DNA of 64,000 nt from Lotus japonicus. Lineage: Eukaryota; Streptophyta; Magnoliopsida; Fabales; Fabaceae. The position numbers and the translations under genes are program-made. Each line of letters begins with the position of its first letter. The stretch's first letter is position 1. The notes under the pieces were generated by a model that was given only the letters and a program-made list of their open reading frames with translations, was not told where the DNA came from and made no database searches. The stretch lies in the NCBI RefSeq assembly GCF_012489685.1, contig NC_080046.1:40263176-40327175 (forward strand). The letters are read 5' to 3'. Positions 1 to 10,318 of the stretch are shown in pieces.

Positions 1-406
1 CCAGAACCACACTTCTGCTCTCATCAGAAGATATGCTAATCAGAAGCCAAGTATCCCTTGGTATTCCTTCTGAGGGGGAGTATTTCGTCTTATGCTCTTA
101 CTATTTTTCTCCCACCTTCATTCTTTTTGCTTATGACAAAAAGGGGGAGAACTGATAGTATCTTGACAACTCCTATATTATTTAGCTCAGAATCTAGATA
201 TTACTAACGTTGATATTAAGTATTAGATTCAGGGGGAGCTTAGCTCAGAATCAAGCACGAGTCTTGGATTCAGAAGGAGCAAGAAAAACTATACACATCA
301 GGATAAGTTTTAACTCTGATACCTTATACTCTGAGTGTATTCAGTTTATTTGTTTAGAGTTGTTCATCAAAATACATGGTTTTGTCATCATCAAAAAGGG
401 GGAGAT
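1..406 (+). mobile_element. 3' internal end of a SIRE-like Ty1/copia retrotransposon
   Basis: This stretch precedes an LTR and ends in a polypurine tract (394-406, AAAAAGGGGGAGA) directly before the LTR start TGTAAGATC. An identical purine tract occurs at about 137-149, as expected from the repeated purine-rich 3' regions of SIRE/Maximus elements. No uninterrupted coding frame was recognised, so gag-pol lies outside the window to the left. The orientation is plus, set by the polypurine tract and the LTR. The SIRE family call rests on the characteristic CAGAAG-rich text and the LTR structure, not on a search. Confidence 0.75.
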
Positions 407-539
407 TGTAAGATCAAGATTTGGTCATGTGGTACAACTCTATGTTTTGATGATAACAAGTATTTATTTGTGGATGAACAACTATGATACTCTAATGTTT
501 GTCTTGAGTGTTTTGACAAACAGGTTCTGATTCTGACAC

Positions 540-800
540 CAGAAGATATATTCGTCAGAAGTTCTGAAGATCAGAAGATCTAAAGATCAGAGGATCTGAG
601 GATCAGAGGATCTGAGGATCAGAGGATCTGAAGATCAGAAGATCTGAAGATCAGAGGATCTGAGGATCAGAGGATCAGAAGATCAGAGGATCAGAAGATC
701 TGAGGATCAGAAGATCTGAAGACCAGAAGCTCTGAGGGACCAGAGGCTCTGAAGGTCCAGAAGCTCTGAAGGTCCAGAAGCAGAAGTTACGAAGGTCAGA
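540..800 (+). repeat. GATCAGAGGATCTGA tandem repeats in the LTR U3
   Basis: Short, slightly varying units of 10 to 20 bp built from GATCAGA(A/G)GATCTGA run for about 250 bp. They change to GGTCCAGAAGCTCTGAA units toward the right. The palindromic core AGATCT recurs many times. The second SIRE LTR (6900-7080) carries a related but diverged array, so the array belongs to the LTR and is not an independent satellite. Confidence 0.75.
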
Positions 801-1035
801 GGATCCAAGCATCCCTCTGACTCTGATCACCAAGCTTCACAAGTTCCAACACGAAGTATTCCTCTGATCAGAAGTCATTGGTTAAAGGCAAATGTCTCTA
901 TCAAGAAGTACAAGAGCAGTGTACTATTCTGAAAAGCCTACCTACCAAGGTTCAGCCACAGCAGGTTCTGGAAGTTCCAGAAATGCCCTCCAACGGTCAT
1001 ATTCTCTCAACAGAAATATCCTTTGCACCTTGGAC

Positions 1036-1042
1036 TATAAAA
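1036..1042 (+). promoter_or_regulatory. TATA box of the SIRE-like LTR
   Basis: TATAAAA lies in GGACTATAAAAGGCTG, in the right half of the LTR where the U3/R promoter of copia elements is expected. Transcription would start roughly 30 bp to the right. Confidence 0.55.
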
Positions 1043-1633
1043 GGCTGAAGAAAAAGAAGAAAGCTAAGAGAGAGAGATCAAGAGCTGCAATACAAGAAAA
1101 GATTCAAGCTTCTACTTTCTTCATCTGTTCTTATTTAGTTTACACTCAGATTTTTAGAAGCAAACCTTTGTAAACACCAACCTCAAACAGTTGTTTGATT
1201 TTCCTTAAGGGACCGGGTAGGTCAGTATCCTTAAGAAGACTAAGAGAGTGAATCTTAGTGGTGATTCCTTTAGGAGATCAAGGTTGATCGGATCCTAGAG
1301 AAGACTAAGAGAGTGAATCTTAGTGACAGCTAAGTCAGTGTATTGTTAGTCACTTGTAGGTTTCAAGTGCAGTTGTAACAATTATCTGATTAGTGGATTG
1401 CCTTCATTCTAAGAAGGAAGAAATCACCTTAACGGGTGGACTGGATTAGCTTGAGGGATTTATCAAGTGAACCAGGATAAAATACTTGTGTGCTTTTCTC
1501 TTCTCTCTATCTTTATCCGCTGCACCATCTATCTCAGAGAAACCGAAAAGATTTTCTTTAAATCTTAAAGGGAAAGTTTTTATATTCAAAACTCTATTCA
1601 ACCCCCCCTTCTAGTCGTTTTTCACACCTTCAA

Positions 1634-2146
1634 GCGTTGCCTTCAAAGTGGAAGAAGCCGAACCCAGGTATCATAAAATGTAATTTTGATGCTTCTTTTC
1701 ATAAGAATGGACCTTGTGGCTTGGTCATGGTGTCTAGGAATTGTGACAGTGAGGTCATGGCTGCGACTTGCTCTTTTCCTAACACTACTATCTCCCATCT
1801 CTTGGCGGAGGCCATGAGCTTGAGGTGGACGATGCAGTTGGCTATTGATCTTGGCTTTCGCCGGATTTGTTTGGAAACAGACTATTTGCAACTCTTCAAG
1901 TTTTGGAAATCAAAGGAGGTCAGGCGATCATATTTGAGCTCCATTATTCACGACTGTCGTTTGCTACTTTCTGGTTTTGATGATGTAACCTTTTCATTTG
2001 TTAGACGCGCGGGTAATGCCGTTGCTGATTTCCTGGCTAGGAATGCCGAAGCCTATGCTAATTTAGTTTGGGTGGAGGAGGTTCCGGTAGCCGCTTTTCC
2101 TTTGGTTATTTCTGATGTAATGACTCGGGTGCCGAATGACTTTTAA
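1634..2146 (+). pseudogene. RNase H-like (RVT_3) fragment, 5' truncated, probably a LINE 3' end
   Basis: An open frame of about 169 residues encodes the RNase H-like domain found at the end of plant non-LTR retrotransposon polyproteins and in related host proteins. It opens with KWKKPNPGIIKCNFDAS. The acidic residues expected for a DEDD nuclease site are visible: the D in NFDAS, the E in LLAEAM, the D in LETDYL and the D in AVADFLA. There is no ATG, because the frame is cut at its left edge by the SIRE LTR. The stop codon is followed about 20 bp later by an A-rich stretch (AAAATAAAAAAA), compatible with a LINE 3' tail. No stop or frameshift breaks the fragment. It could instead be the last exon of a host RNase H-like gene. 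Confidence 0.6.
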
Positions 2147-2292
2147 TTGATTTCCAGTTTACTTTCAAAATAAAAAAATCATTTATCATATCTGCTCTTA
2201 TCATATCCTGACCACCAAAGGGATTATCTTTTCATTCATTTTAATGGGAGGGATGAAATTCATTCATTACAATGGTTCAAGACAATTTTAAT

Positions 2293-2657
2293 ATAGATTC
2301 AAACTAGTTATAATATCCATGTGTTGCACGAGTTTGTTTACAATATTTTTTAATATTATATAAAAATTACTATAGTGTAATTATATAAATAATAAATATT
2401 AAAATATTTTTTCATTTTAAATATAACAAAAAATAATTGTGTCGAGAAATCTGAATAAATAGTATTTAAGTTTTTTTAAATAGTATAGAGTTTTTTTATG
2501 CATTAATTAAATTGTTTGTATCAGAGTTCTCTTTATGTAAATAAATGATATTATTTCAATTTAATAATTAATGATTAATAGTTAGCATTTAAGTGATTTT
2601 AACAACTTGGGTTGGAACCTATTTGACTGATTTAGGTTCTTATTTTGGGTTTATTGT
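2293..2657. repeat. Old dispersed AT-rich repeat, copy 1, left part
   Basis: This sequence aligns by eye with 33905-34240, sharing phrases such as GTTTACAATATTTTTT and GTTGGAACCT. Copy 1 continues at 3166-3211 and 4578-4757, separated by two insertions that copy 2 lacks. It contains no recognised gene. The family was not identified. The CGTGCGTTGCACG-like phrase at the edge of copy 2 is common in plant dispersed repeats. Confidence 0.65.
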
Positions 2658-3178
2658 TTTTTTTACGGTCAACGAAGGCTTTTAATAGAAAATATTCGGC
2701 AGAATGTCCGATAGCATACAACGTTGGATACACACTGGAACTGCCTCAATCCAAATATAATCCTCATGAGACAAAGAGAGCTTAGCTAGATTATGAGCCA
2801 CATTATTTGCCTTCCTACTTACATGAGAAAAAGAAACAAAAACAAACTCTGAAACTAAAGCAATAATATCCTGTACCACAAAACCAGAATAAGTAAGCAG
2901 AGTAGATGATTGCAAGATAGCCGTGATAATATACAAGCAATCCGACTCCACAAGCAGATGGGAAATATGCCATAGCCTCTGCAAATTCAACCCCCTGATT
3001 AGAGCTTAGCCGCGAGATACCCGCCACCACTAGCTCACCATCCCCGTCCCTTATAACCACTCCCAAACCCCATTCCTCCGACCCCATTGCGACATCAGTG
3101 TTTAACTTAAGTAAACCATCTCCTGGCAACACCCAAGACGGAATGACTGTCGGATCCTCCCCACCTACTCGATTGTGG
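2658..3178 (-). pseudogene. 5'-truncated LINE tail with a frameshifted RNase H domain
   Basis: Read on the minus strand, the sequence encodes an RVT_3/RNase H-like domain in two frames. The first part (about 3178-2985) has GLLKLNTDVAM, GVVIRDGDGE and GVEFAEAMA. The second part (about 2990-2682) has LLVESDCLYI, VSRKANNVAHNLAKL and the terminal VPVCIQRCMLSDI. One frameshift lies near 2985. A run of eight T at about 2658-2665, just past the stop codon, would be the poly(A) tail of a minus-strand LINE. The paralogous repeat at 33.9-34.5 kb lacks this roughly 510-bp block, so it is an insertion. No convincing target duplication was found. Confidence 0.65.
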
Positions 3179-3211
3179 AGAGGCGTGATTTGTCATATAT
3201 CTAGTTGTAAA

Positions 3212-4577
3212 TGTTAAGTTCAAATGCATCATAACGTTTTAAAATCTTATTTTGATCATAACAATTTTATACAAGAAGTTTCGCTGGAAATTAAACTCTT
3301 GTTAACGTTTCTGATTTCAGGAAAAACTCAAAAGAATGCTATACGCTTCAACGTTCTATCACTTCAAAAAGGAAAGAGATATCAGATAGAAGAGTCCTGT
3401 TTTTACAAAACAGTTCTGCAAAGGAGAACTAACTTTTATCCAGCCTCAAGTCTCTGACCGTCCAATGACACGTCGTCAGTCAGATTTATCAAAGACAATT
3501 TTTGAGCGCCAAAGTCTTAGTTTGATTACAACCGGTTGTCCAATATTCAAATCAAAAGACAACTAATCAACTTGTATTCAAACCAGATCACGTGAAGACA
3601 ATTTACTTCAGCAAAAGGCACGCTGACCAACAAGGAAAAGTACAAGCCGTCAACATCAAATTGCCAAATTGTCTCATGTCTGAAAAGTAGCCCAAAGTCT
3701 ATCACCACCTACTAGCTGACAAATATCATCTTTTTAGCTAAAGGATAGACTTGCTTCTGAATCAACATTTAATGAAGCTACCAACCAAGCCTTTTGAATC
3801 AACGGTTCGATCTTACTTCATAACGGCTAATACAACGGTTGGATCTCATATCTCAACGGCTACAACACTAGCAAGCAAGTATTTAAGACACTCTTGAAGA
3901 TAGAGATAATCAATTAAAAAAAAAGAATACAAGCATTCATTCAAAACTTCTCAAAAGCATTCAAAGCTCAAGCAGAAATTCTTAAGTGTCAAACACAAGC
4001 CATTACTTCTGCAAGTGAAAGAGAAAACCTCGTACCTTAAAAGAGTCATATCTCTTTATTCTCTTTACACTTTTGTTAGAACTCATAAGTGATCCAAAGT
4101 CAAATCTGAACCCAAAACACTTAGAGTTCCAGTGTCATAAATTCTCTACCACTACTCTTGAAAGAAGAGAAACCATGTAGAGTGATTCAAATCATTGTAA
4201 GATTTTGGAGAAGTCCTGAACAATACTTGTAGGAGGAGTCCTGTAGAATACTTGGAGAAGTCCGTGATAATACTTGGAGAAGTCTTGTCGAATACTTGTA
4301 TTGGAGAAGTCCTTGATACTTGCTAATGATAATCTTGGTGGTGGCCAAGTACTGGACGTAGCCCAATGGTTTAGGGTGAACCAGTATAAATCTCTGTGTG
4401 CTGATCGTTTTGTCTTATTTACTGTTTTACTTCCGCTGCACTGAACAGTTTACAAAAAGTCATACTTAAACGTTTTCACAAAAGAACTTATATTCTTTTC
4501 ATAAAACAAAGTTTTAAAACGTAAATTTCAAGTACACAATTCAAACCCCCTTTCTTGTGTTACTTATTTGCATCTCA
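3212..4577 (+). mobile_element. Solo LTR, copia (SIRE-like), with 5-bp duplication GTAAA
   Basis: The 1366-bp element starts TGTTAAGTTC and ends TTGCATCTCA. It is flanked by GTAAA at 3207-3211 and 4578-4582. The related repeat at 34264-34290 shows the uninterrupted site. The right part has the pyrimidine run and phrases (AACCCCCTTTCTTGTG) typical of SIRE/Maximus LTR ends. No internal region, primer site or coding sequence is present, so this is a solo LTR left by LTR-LTR recombination. The open frame at 3224-3457 inside it has no recognisable product. A TATTTAAG box near 3885 may be its promoter. Confidence 0.85.
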
Positions 4578-4757
4578 GTAAACATTGATACTCACTTGGG
4601 ATATTATTGTTCCCCGGATGTTATTCTGTTATTTAATCATATATTATCGTTTAAATTATTTATTTATTTAATAATATGAAAAATCATTGAACTTGAAATA
4701 TTTCTAATCAATTAATAAGTTTTTAATATAAGTTATTGAAAAAAATATTATACTTTT
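4578..4757. repeat. Old dispersed repeat, copy 1, right part
   Basis: This continues the repeat interrupted at 3211 and matches 34285-34455 closely (ACTCACTTGGGATA, then AATATTATACTTT). It ends exactly where the Tat-type LTR begins at 4758. Confidence 0.65.
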
Positions 4758-5550
4758 TGTTCCTGCTATCAACATTGAGAGAGAGGGTAACCCCTAGAGT
4801 GTAGAGAGAGATTTCACTAGAGAGAGAGAGAGAGAGTAACTGAATTTCATGTGTGTATTGAGCAAATGAGCAAAAAGTCCCTTACAATTGGTAATCGCTA
4901 CCTATTTATAGAGGCTGAGTTGGGTCTCCACGTGCTAATGTCCTTAATGGGATGGCTGAGCTTGGCTAAACAAGGCCCAACCTATTGGCCAAGGGACCCG
5001 CCACGTGGCTGGTAGGATCCTGGGCGTTGCCCCTCTAGGGGCTCGCCTAGTCCACACGTCCACAAGACACCGAGCTCGAAGTACGAGAGCTAAGTGCGTC
5101 TTTAAGAAAAACTACAACTACCTAACACTTATTCATCATGTGTGTAAAAATTTAGGTCGCCAACATGGCGTGAGAAAATAACGGGCGAGTTTCCTCAACT
5201 CGCGAGTCTACAAGTCCACAAGTAAAGATATCTTGGGTTACAGGCGCGGGAAGGTATAGGGCGAGCGCCCTCAAAGTCGCAAGTCCACGAGTCCACGTGC
5301 CCCATACCGCCATCATGAACTGGCGATTGTGGTGAGTTTGGTTGCCTAGCACGCTGACACGTTGCAAGAAATAGAAAGGTCAGCGCATCTCTTGAGATTT
5401 CAACTACTATTCTCGAAACGTCACATTATGTTGCATTAAAGGCTGAATCATCGGATTTGGGCCAATAATGCGCAGTAACTTCTCCTTTAATGCGCCGCCT
5501 GGTCTTCCCAAGGAGTCACGTTCCCCCAAGGTAATCATTCCCATTTGTCA
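4758..5550 (-). mobile_element. Tat-lineage gypsy 3' LTR (element A), minus strand
   Basis: The block starts TGTTCCTGCTATCAACATTG on the plus strand, which is the LTR 3' end on the minus strand. The same start recurs at 34712, and at 32075 (as CGTTCCTGC) it lies next to a tRNA-Arg-type primer site. That fixes the family (Tat/Ogre-like Ty3/gypsy) and orientation. It contains AG-rich microsatellite-like text, a minus-strand TATA box at 4902-4911, and repeated AAGTCCACGAGTCCAC phrases around 5210-5300. The boundary between LTR and untranslated 3' internal sequence could not be fixed. An open frame at 5152-5367 on the minus strand has no recognisable product. Confidence 0.7.
4902..4911 (-). promoter_or_regulatory. 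TATA box of Tat LTR A
   Basis: On the minus strand this reads CTATAAATAG in the left third of the LTR. The same box occurs in the related LTRs near 32205-32216 and 34863-34872. It would drive gag-pol transcription leftward. Confidence 0.5.
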
Positions 5551-5620
5551 TCATGGGACACGATTTTCCACTAGCTGCACGTGATCCCCACGCGCCCCAT
5601 GCCAACAGTCACCCTCTGCC

Positions 5621-5628
5621 TATAAAAA
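5621..5628 (+). promoter_or_regulatory. TATA box upstream of antisense gene A
   Basis: CTGCCTATAAAAACCCTGC lies about 210 bp upstream of the first recognisable coding sequence of the plus-strand antisense gene. The phrase is conserved in element B (29445) and, more weakly, in element D (36125). A GGTGAGTCC splice donor follows at about 5769 in A and at matching places in B and D. Confidence 0.55.
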
Positions 5629-5835
5629 CCCTGCTTCTCCATCATTTACCACTTTCGAAACCTCCACTTTTCTCCTCTCTAATCTCCTCTAGCAAATTTC
5701 CGGCAAACCTTCGTTCCAGCGCCATCGCGATCCACCCTTACCTCTACCCTTTGTTCACTTCGTTCCCTGGTGAGTCCCCCTTCCTCGTCCTTTGTGTTTA
5801 TTTCTGAATTTTAAAATTCCCTCCATCCCCCCATC

Positions 5836-6358
5836 CCGTCCCCCAAACGCCACACCAGAACCAACCCCCAAAATCCTCCTACGACCCCTCCCCCACGACA
5901 AGAATCAGCGTCGGGGTAGTCATCGGAATCCACTGCCCCTGGCGGAGTGCTCCTCGATTCATCGGAGGTAGAGGCCTTTTGACTGAAAACCTTGGCGACC
6001 CTACCAACCCCCGTCCGAGAACCTCCTCCTCAGTCAACAATTAACCAACCCTCCGACTACGACACCCGGGACGCCGTGATTGATCTCATTGAAGAGATCG
6101 ATGGACTCTGCCATGAGGAAGCCCTTAACAACAAGCTTCGTGCCACTGGGTGCAAAGATGACGATCGCCTCTGGCTCCACCGTGCCAACGACGATGTCAC
6201 CTACCGCCACTTCTTCTTCTTCTTCTTCTATGAGTACCTGTTCACAGAGAAGGGTTTAAAATTCCTTTTTTCGCCCTTCTACTGCTCTGTGCTGTCTGAT
6301 ATCAATGTTGCCCCTTGCCCGCTGCACCCTAACGCGTGGGCGTTCATGAGGTTCTTTG
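5836..6358 (+). pseudogene. Antisense gene (aORF) of Tat element A, N-terminal part
   Basis: This plus-strand sequence lies opposite to the element's gag-pol, beside its 3' LTR. From about 5992 it encodes PTPVREPPPQS, DAVIDLIEEIDGLCHEEAL and then a conserved block with FFYEYLFTEKGLKFLFSPF and LHPNAWAFMRF. That block matches the copies at 13.0 kb (LSANGWAYLRAFELL) and 36.7 kb (LHPNSWAFLQCFEIL). The layout fits the Transposase_28 / 'putative gypsy type transposon' domain known from antisense ORFs of Tat retrotransposons. The upstream part, equivalent to the start of the other copies, is degraded and has no ATG. The gene is cut in its conserved domain at 6359 by an inserted LTR, so it is not functional. 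Confidence 0.7.
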
Positions 6359-6633
6359 TGTAACGCCCCAATTTCTCAACTGAGGAATCACATTAGTAAC
6401 CTAACAAAGTCTAAGGACTATTTCGCAATCCTAAAGAAAACATGATATATTTTTTTTGAAAACAACTAAACACTTCAACCATAGGGTTTAAAACATAACA
6501 TAGCCTTAATTAAACATCCCGTTCCCGACATATAATAATAGTAACTTACAATAACATAAGAAGGGTTTCGAAATAAGTACGCACACTTAAACAGTGGCGA
6601 AAACAGGGTTTTAGTAATAGAGTTTCAGAAGAT
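6359..6633 (-). mobile_element. Tekay-like gypsy LTR fragment inserted in antisense gene A
   Basis: It begins TGTAACGCCCCAATTTCTC, the plus-strand reading of an LTR 3' end of the type seen complete at 16154-18884. Only the first 275 bp are present before the second SIRE-like LTR takes over at 6634. The block at 10196-11425 may be the continuation of the same LTR after the nested insertions. Confidence 0.65.
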
Positions 6634-7179
6634 GTAAGACCATGATTTGGTTCTGTTGTACATCTCTAGGTTTTGATGATAACAAGTATATATTTGTGGT
6701 TGAACAATTTTGGTAGTCTAACGTTTGTCTTTTAAGTGTTTGAGAAACATGTTCTCATTTTGATTTAAAAATGAATTCATCAGAAGTCAAAGACAAAACA
6801 TTGACCAATGATCCGCTTCCGCACTCTCTACGTTCTGATGAACGGTAGAACTTTCCTTCAAAAGTTATGTAGACTAAGCTCTGAAAACGGGTTCTGAAGA
6901 TCAAGTGCTGAAGACTCTGAAGACCAGAAGTTCTGAGTGAACGGTCAAAGACTCTGAAGACTTGAAGATTCTGAAGACCCAAAGAAAGCTGGTTCTGAAG
7001 ACCAAGTGCTTTTACTCTGAAGACTAGAAGTTCTGAGTGAACGGTCCAGATGCTGAAGACTTGAAGCTCTGAAGATCCAAGCTACCTCGTGACTCTGATC
7101 ATAAGCTTCACAAGTTCCAATGAGAAGCGCCTCTGAAGATCAGAAGTCAAAAGCAAAAGACATGGGTCACCATCAAAAG
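6634..7179 (+). mobile_element. SIRE-like LTR copy 2, left part
   Basis: It starts TGTAAGACCATGATTTGG and follows the LTR at 407 (GGTTTTGATGATAACAAGTAT, then CTGAAGACCAGAAG units), with many differences and a shorter repeat zone. At 7180 it is interrupted by a 2.9-kb LTR. The sequence resumes at 10090 after a 5-bp duplication AAAAG. Confidence 0.75.
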
Positions 7180-10089
7180 TGTAACATCCCTAAATCTCGG
7201 GGGTCACTTTATTAATCTTTTTCGAAAACGCGGGTAAATTTTAGCCGAAATAAAAACCTTTTCGAAACATAGCTTACAAATAAAGAAGTAGTAACTGGAG
7301 AAATAGACTAAATAATTCATTTTATTAATAAAAGCTTTGGAAGCGTACAATGATTCTTTCAAGTTACAACATAATGATTAAACTAGTGTTCGACCTCCCC
7401 CGAGCCAACACAACAAGAAGGTCTCTAGGTTAGGTTCGAACCCTATAAACAAACTCGGCTCACCCCCAAGTACAGACTCAATTATCACACTCAATACCCG
7501 ACTCATAGGCCGCGTGCCCTCCAAGTACATTCTATCGTCTCGCATCATCTTCTCTCGCAAATCCCATAGCTGAACCATTAGTCGCGCGGTCGATGTCTCG
7601 AGCATTGTCGTCCACATCAAGCAGGTATAGGGCTGCATCTCGACTGATCACACACATGCTTGTTGTCTAGGCGTTAAGCGCCCCAAACAAAAAACAACAA
7701 ACAAGCAATGGTCAACTTATAACACACACATATCATAAGTAAGGTATACTACCCTATCAATCACAAGTTCTTCCCTAAGCTAACATTCACAAATAGGGGA
7801 ACTATATTAAGTTCTAAGTTTCACAAGTATAGGGAACTATCTCATAGTTCTAAGTTATTATTAGTCAATGCTCATGCACATGCATGCAGACGCTTTGGAT
7901 ATCCATAAGCCAATCCCTCTTGGAAAGGCTGGACGAACACGACTCCCCGATCGGGGCTGGACCTCTCCAACGCACCGCTGTCCAACAGCTTGATGATCGG
8001 GGTTGAACCTCTCCAACGCACTGCCGTTTCACGTTCGTCCTTATTCAGGGCCTCCCCTGAATGTCACCATCGACGAGCCCAGTCCAGGTCACTAGCAGTG
8101 GCCAACCAAGCCCAGTCCAGGTCACTTGGTCCACAATGCATGCCATGCAAGTCAGTCAACATCACTAGGCCCTAAGCCTATCACGTTCATCTCATATGAA
8201 CAAAATATCATAGCATAGTAACTTGCATGCATATCAATAAATGAAGCTAACACCCTAGGCATATAGGCATGTTCATAATAATACTTGCTAACATTTATCA
8301 TATAACATATCTAGCACATATATCATCGATAGTCCTAGTATTATGCTTTCTAACAATCACAATCACAAAACATTTATCTAGGCCGAGGCCAAAGTGCCCT
8401 TACTAGCATATTCATATATCATAAGATCCTTAACATTTCATAGTCATACAATCACAATCAATCATAGCCAAAGCGCCCTTACTAGCATATAACATAAGGT
8501 CCTTAACATTTCCTAGTCATACCATCACAATCAAGAATCATAGACCATAGCCGAAGTGCCCTTACCTTAGTCACAACGAGGAAATGTCTTAAGACTTTGG
8601 ATTCAGCGGGGACAACGTTCACCTCGAACTTCCTAGGCATGCGGACAGAGTAACGGTACGAATTAGTAGTCGTTTAGCGATAATATATCCCTTCCCCGTC
8701 TTTTCAAAAATATTATCTTAAAACCTCGAAAAATCAAAACTTTCTCTTTCATAAGATCAAAACCTCTTTTCTAAAATACTTGTTTGAAGATCATAAGAAT
8801 ACTATAAGAACACTATGAATTTCTTTAAGAAAAATCCCCACATCCATAAACATTCCTAATCAACCCGATCAAGATCATTTCTCTTCTGGTTTTTGACAGA
8901 TCAGCTTAAGCTGCAACCACAGAGCATATTGAGAATGGCCTTGCTCAAGGCTTAGAAACTAAAGCAAGAAAAAATAAAAGAAAGACAAGATAGGGAGAGA
9001 GAGCTCACGGCTACAATAGGGAGAGCTTGGTGAGTTGGTGTGAAGAAATGAGAGGGGGAGAGGGTCTATTTATACTAGAGGTTTGGGGACAAAGCATTGA
9101 AGAGGTAATTGAATGTATATTTCCCTCCAAGACACTTGAAAAATTCGACCAAAGCTTGGTCAAACCAAGGGCCTCTTTGCAAATTATTTTCTAGTCCAAA
9201 ACTCCCTTTAAAACCATGCTTTAATCCTCCATTTAATTGAAATTAAAACCTCAACTTTTAAGCAATAAAAAACAAGTCATTGCTGACTTTAAATGAAGGA
9301 ATCTTTATTTTAAAATAGTCCTTTTAAAATCAAAACATTCAAAGAAAAGTCCCTCCATGAAAAGCCTCCATTCCTTGATTTTCTCCTCCTCAATAAACAC
9401 CATAAATCACCTTAAAAACATGAAAAGACCTCACCTTTCTTCCTCACTCCTCTTGGCCGCCCATTCCCTTCTTCCCTTCAGATTTTTCTCTCAAAAACTC
9501 ATTCAACACAAAACCAAGTCAAGGACATGTGATTAAGTGCATTAACCATCATGTTTTCCCTCTTAATGCACCATAAAACCTCAAATTTGAATTTCAAAAC
9601 CTCTTCACCTTTTACATCTCCAAAAATTCGACCAAGCCTTCATTAAGGCTCGAAACATATTTACAAAAATATTTATTTAATAAACCACATTTTATTTAAA
9701 TAAAACCCATTTTATTTGAATAAAACCCTCAAAAAAATAGAAGAAATGAATATTCCCTCCTGTAATATTTTTAGAAATATGCCCAACACCTCCCCATGAG
9801 GTGTGGCCCACGAAATCGTCTTCACTCTTCACCGACTCGTTTCGCCAACTTATCGCCTTTGTCGGGCCAATTTTGACCTAAAAGTCACCGTTGTAGAACC
9901 CTAGCAATATTAGAGTCAAAATGCTCGTGATGCCGCGTACACCCACGTCCAGACATTACTAAGACCTAATATTGCCTCTAATAATAAATCACCTTTTATA
10001 AAGGCATCATATCACATGTAGCACAAGTAATTCACTGAATATTATTAAGTAATATTATTTAAATATTAAGCCCTAAACCTGGGCTTACA
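7180..10089 (-). mobile_element. Solo Tekay-like gypsy LTR with 5-bp duplication AAAAG
   Basis: The 2910-bp element starts TGTAACATCCC, ends GGGCTTACA and is flanked by AAAAG at 7175-7179 and 10090-10094. The first SIRE LTR shows the same site without it (CAAGAAGTACAAGAGC near 902-917), which confirms the boundaries. Minus-strand orientation is inferred from the TGTAAGCCC start and GGGATGTTACA end. A minus-strand TATA box is at 9066-9075. Imperfect internal repeats occur near 7918-8115 (GATCGGGGCTGGACCTCTCC and CCCAGTCCAGGTCACT twice). No primer site, polypurine tract or polyprotein is present, so it is a solo LTR. Open frames at 7378-7638 and 7990-8175 look non-coding. Confidence 0.85.
9066..9075 (-). 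promoter_or_regulatory. TATA box of the 2.9-kb solo LTR
   Basis: On the minus strand this reads GTATAAATAG, about 1 kb into the LTR in its transcription direction. Equivalent boxes occur in the other LTRs of this type (CTATATATAG near 26400 and CTATAAAAAG near 28940). Confidence 0.45.
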
Positions 10090-10195
10090 AAAAGTACAAG
10101 AGCAGTGTACTATTCTAACCGCCTACCTAACGAGGATCAGCCACAACAGGTTCTTGAATTTCCATAATTGCCTTGCAACGGATAGAATCCTTCAA
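10090..10195 (+). mobile_element. SIRE-like LTR copy 2, right part (truncated)
   Basis: After the duplicated AAAAG the sequence follows the first SIRE LTR (TACAAGAGCAGTGTACTATTC) for about 100 bp up to CTTCAACGG. It then changes to unrelated sequence. The last roughly 620 bp of the LTR are missing. Confidence 0.7.
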
Positions 10196-10318
10196 CGGAA
10201 AATCACGTAAAGATTAAATGTGATTTTCCGTTCGAGATGGAGTAGGGACAGTAAGCGGCGGAGCAGAGATGGAAGCTTATCTTTGCTCCGTCGCTTACTG
10301 TCCCTTCTTCATCTCGAA
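10195..10318. repeat. Two adjacent inverted repeats (hairpins)
   Basis: The first dyad has 12-bp perfect arms at 10195-10206 and 10220-10231 (ACGGAAAATCAC and its complement). The second has 35-bp nearly perfect arms at 10231-10265 and 10284-10318 around an 18-base loop, running from TTCGAGATGG to CATCTCGAA. A transcript would fold into a miRNA-precursor-sized hairpin of about 88 nt. Function is unknown. Confidence 0.75.

Larger units (their letters stand above)
407..1632 (+). mobile_element. 3' LTR of the SIRE-like copia element
   Basis: The LTR starts TGTAAGATC after a polypurine tract and ends near TTCACACCTTCA, about 1226 bp. It contains a purine-rich repeat zone (about 540-800), a TATA box at 1036 and a pyrimidine run before its end (ACCCCCCCTTCT). 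A second copy of the same LTR lies at 6634-7179 plus 10090-10195, broken by another insertion. This copy is therefore the uninterrupted reference for that site. The right edge abuts an RNase H reading frame, so the element landed in or next to a LINE-type sequence. The exact last base is uncertain by a few bases because the target duplication cannot be checked. Confidence 0.8.
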
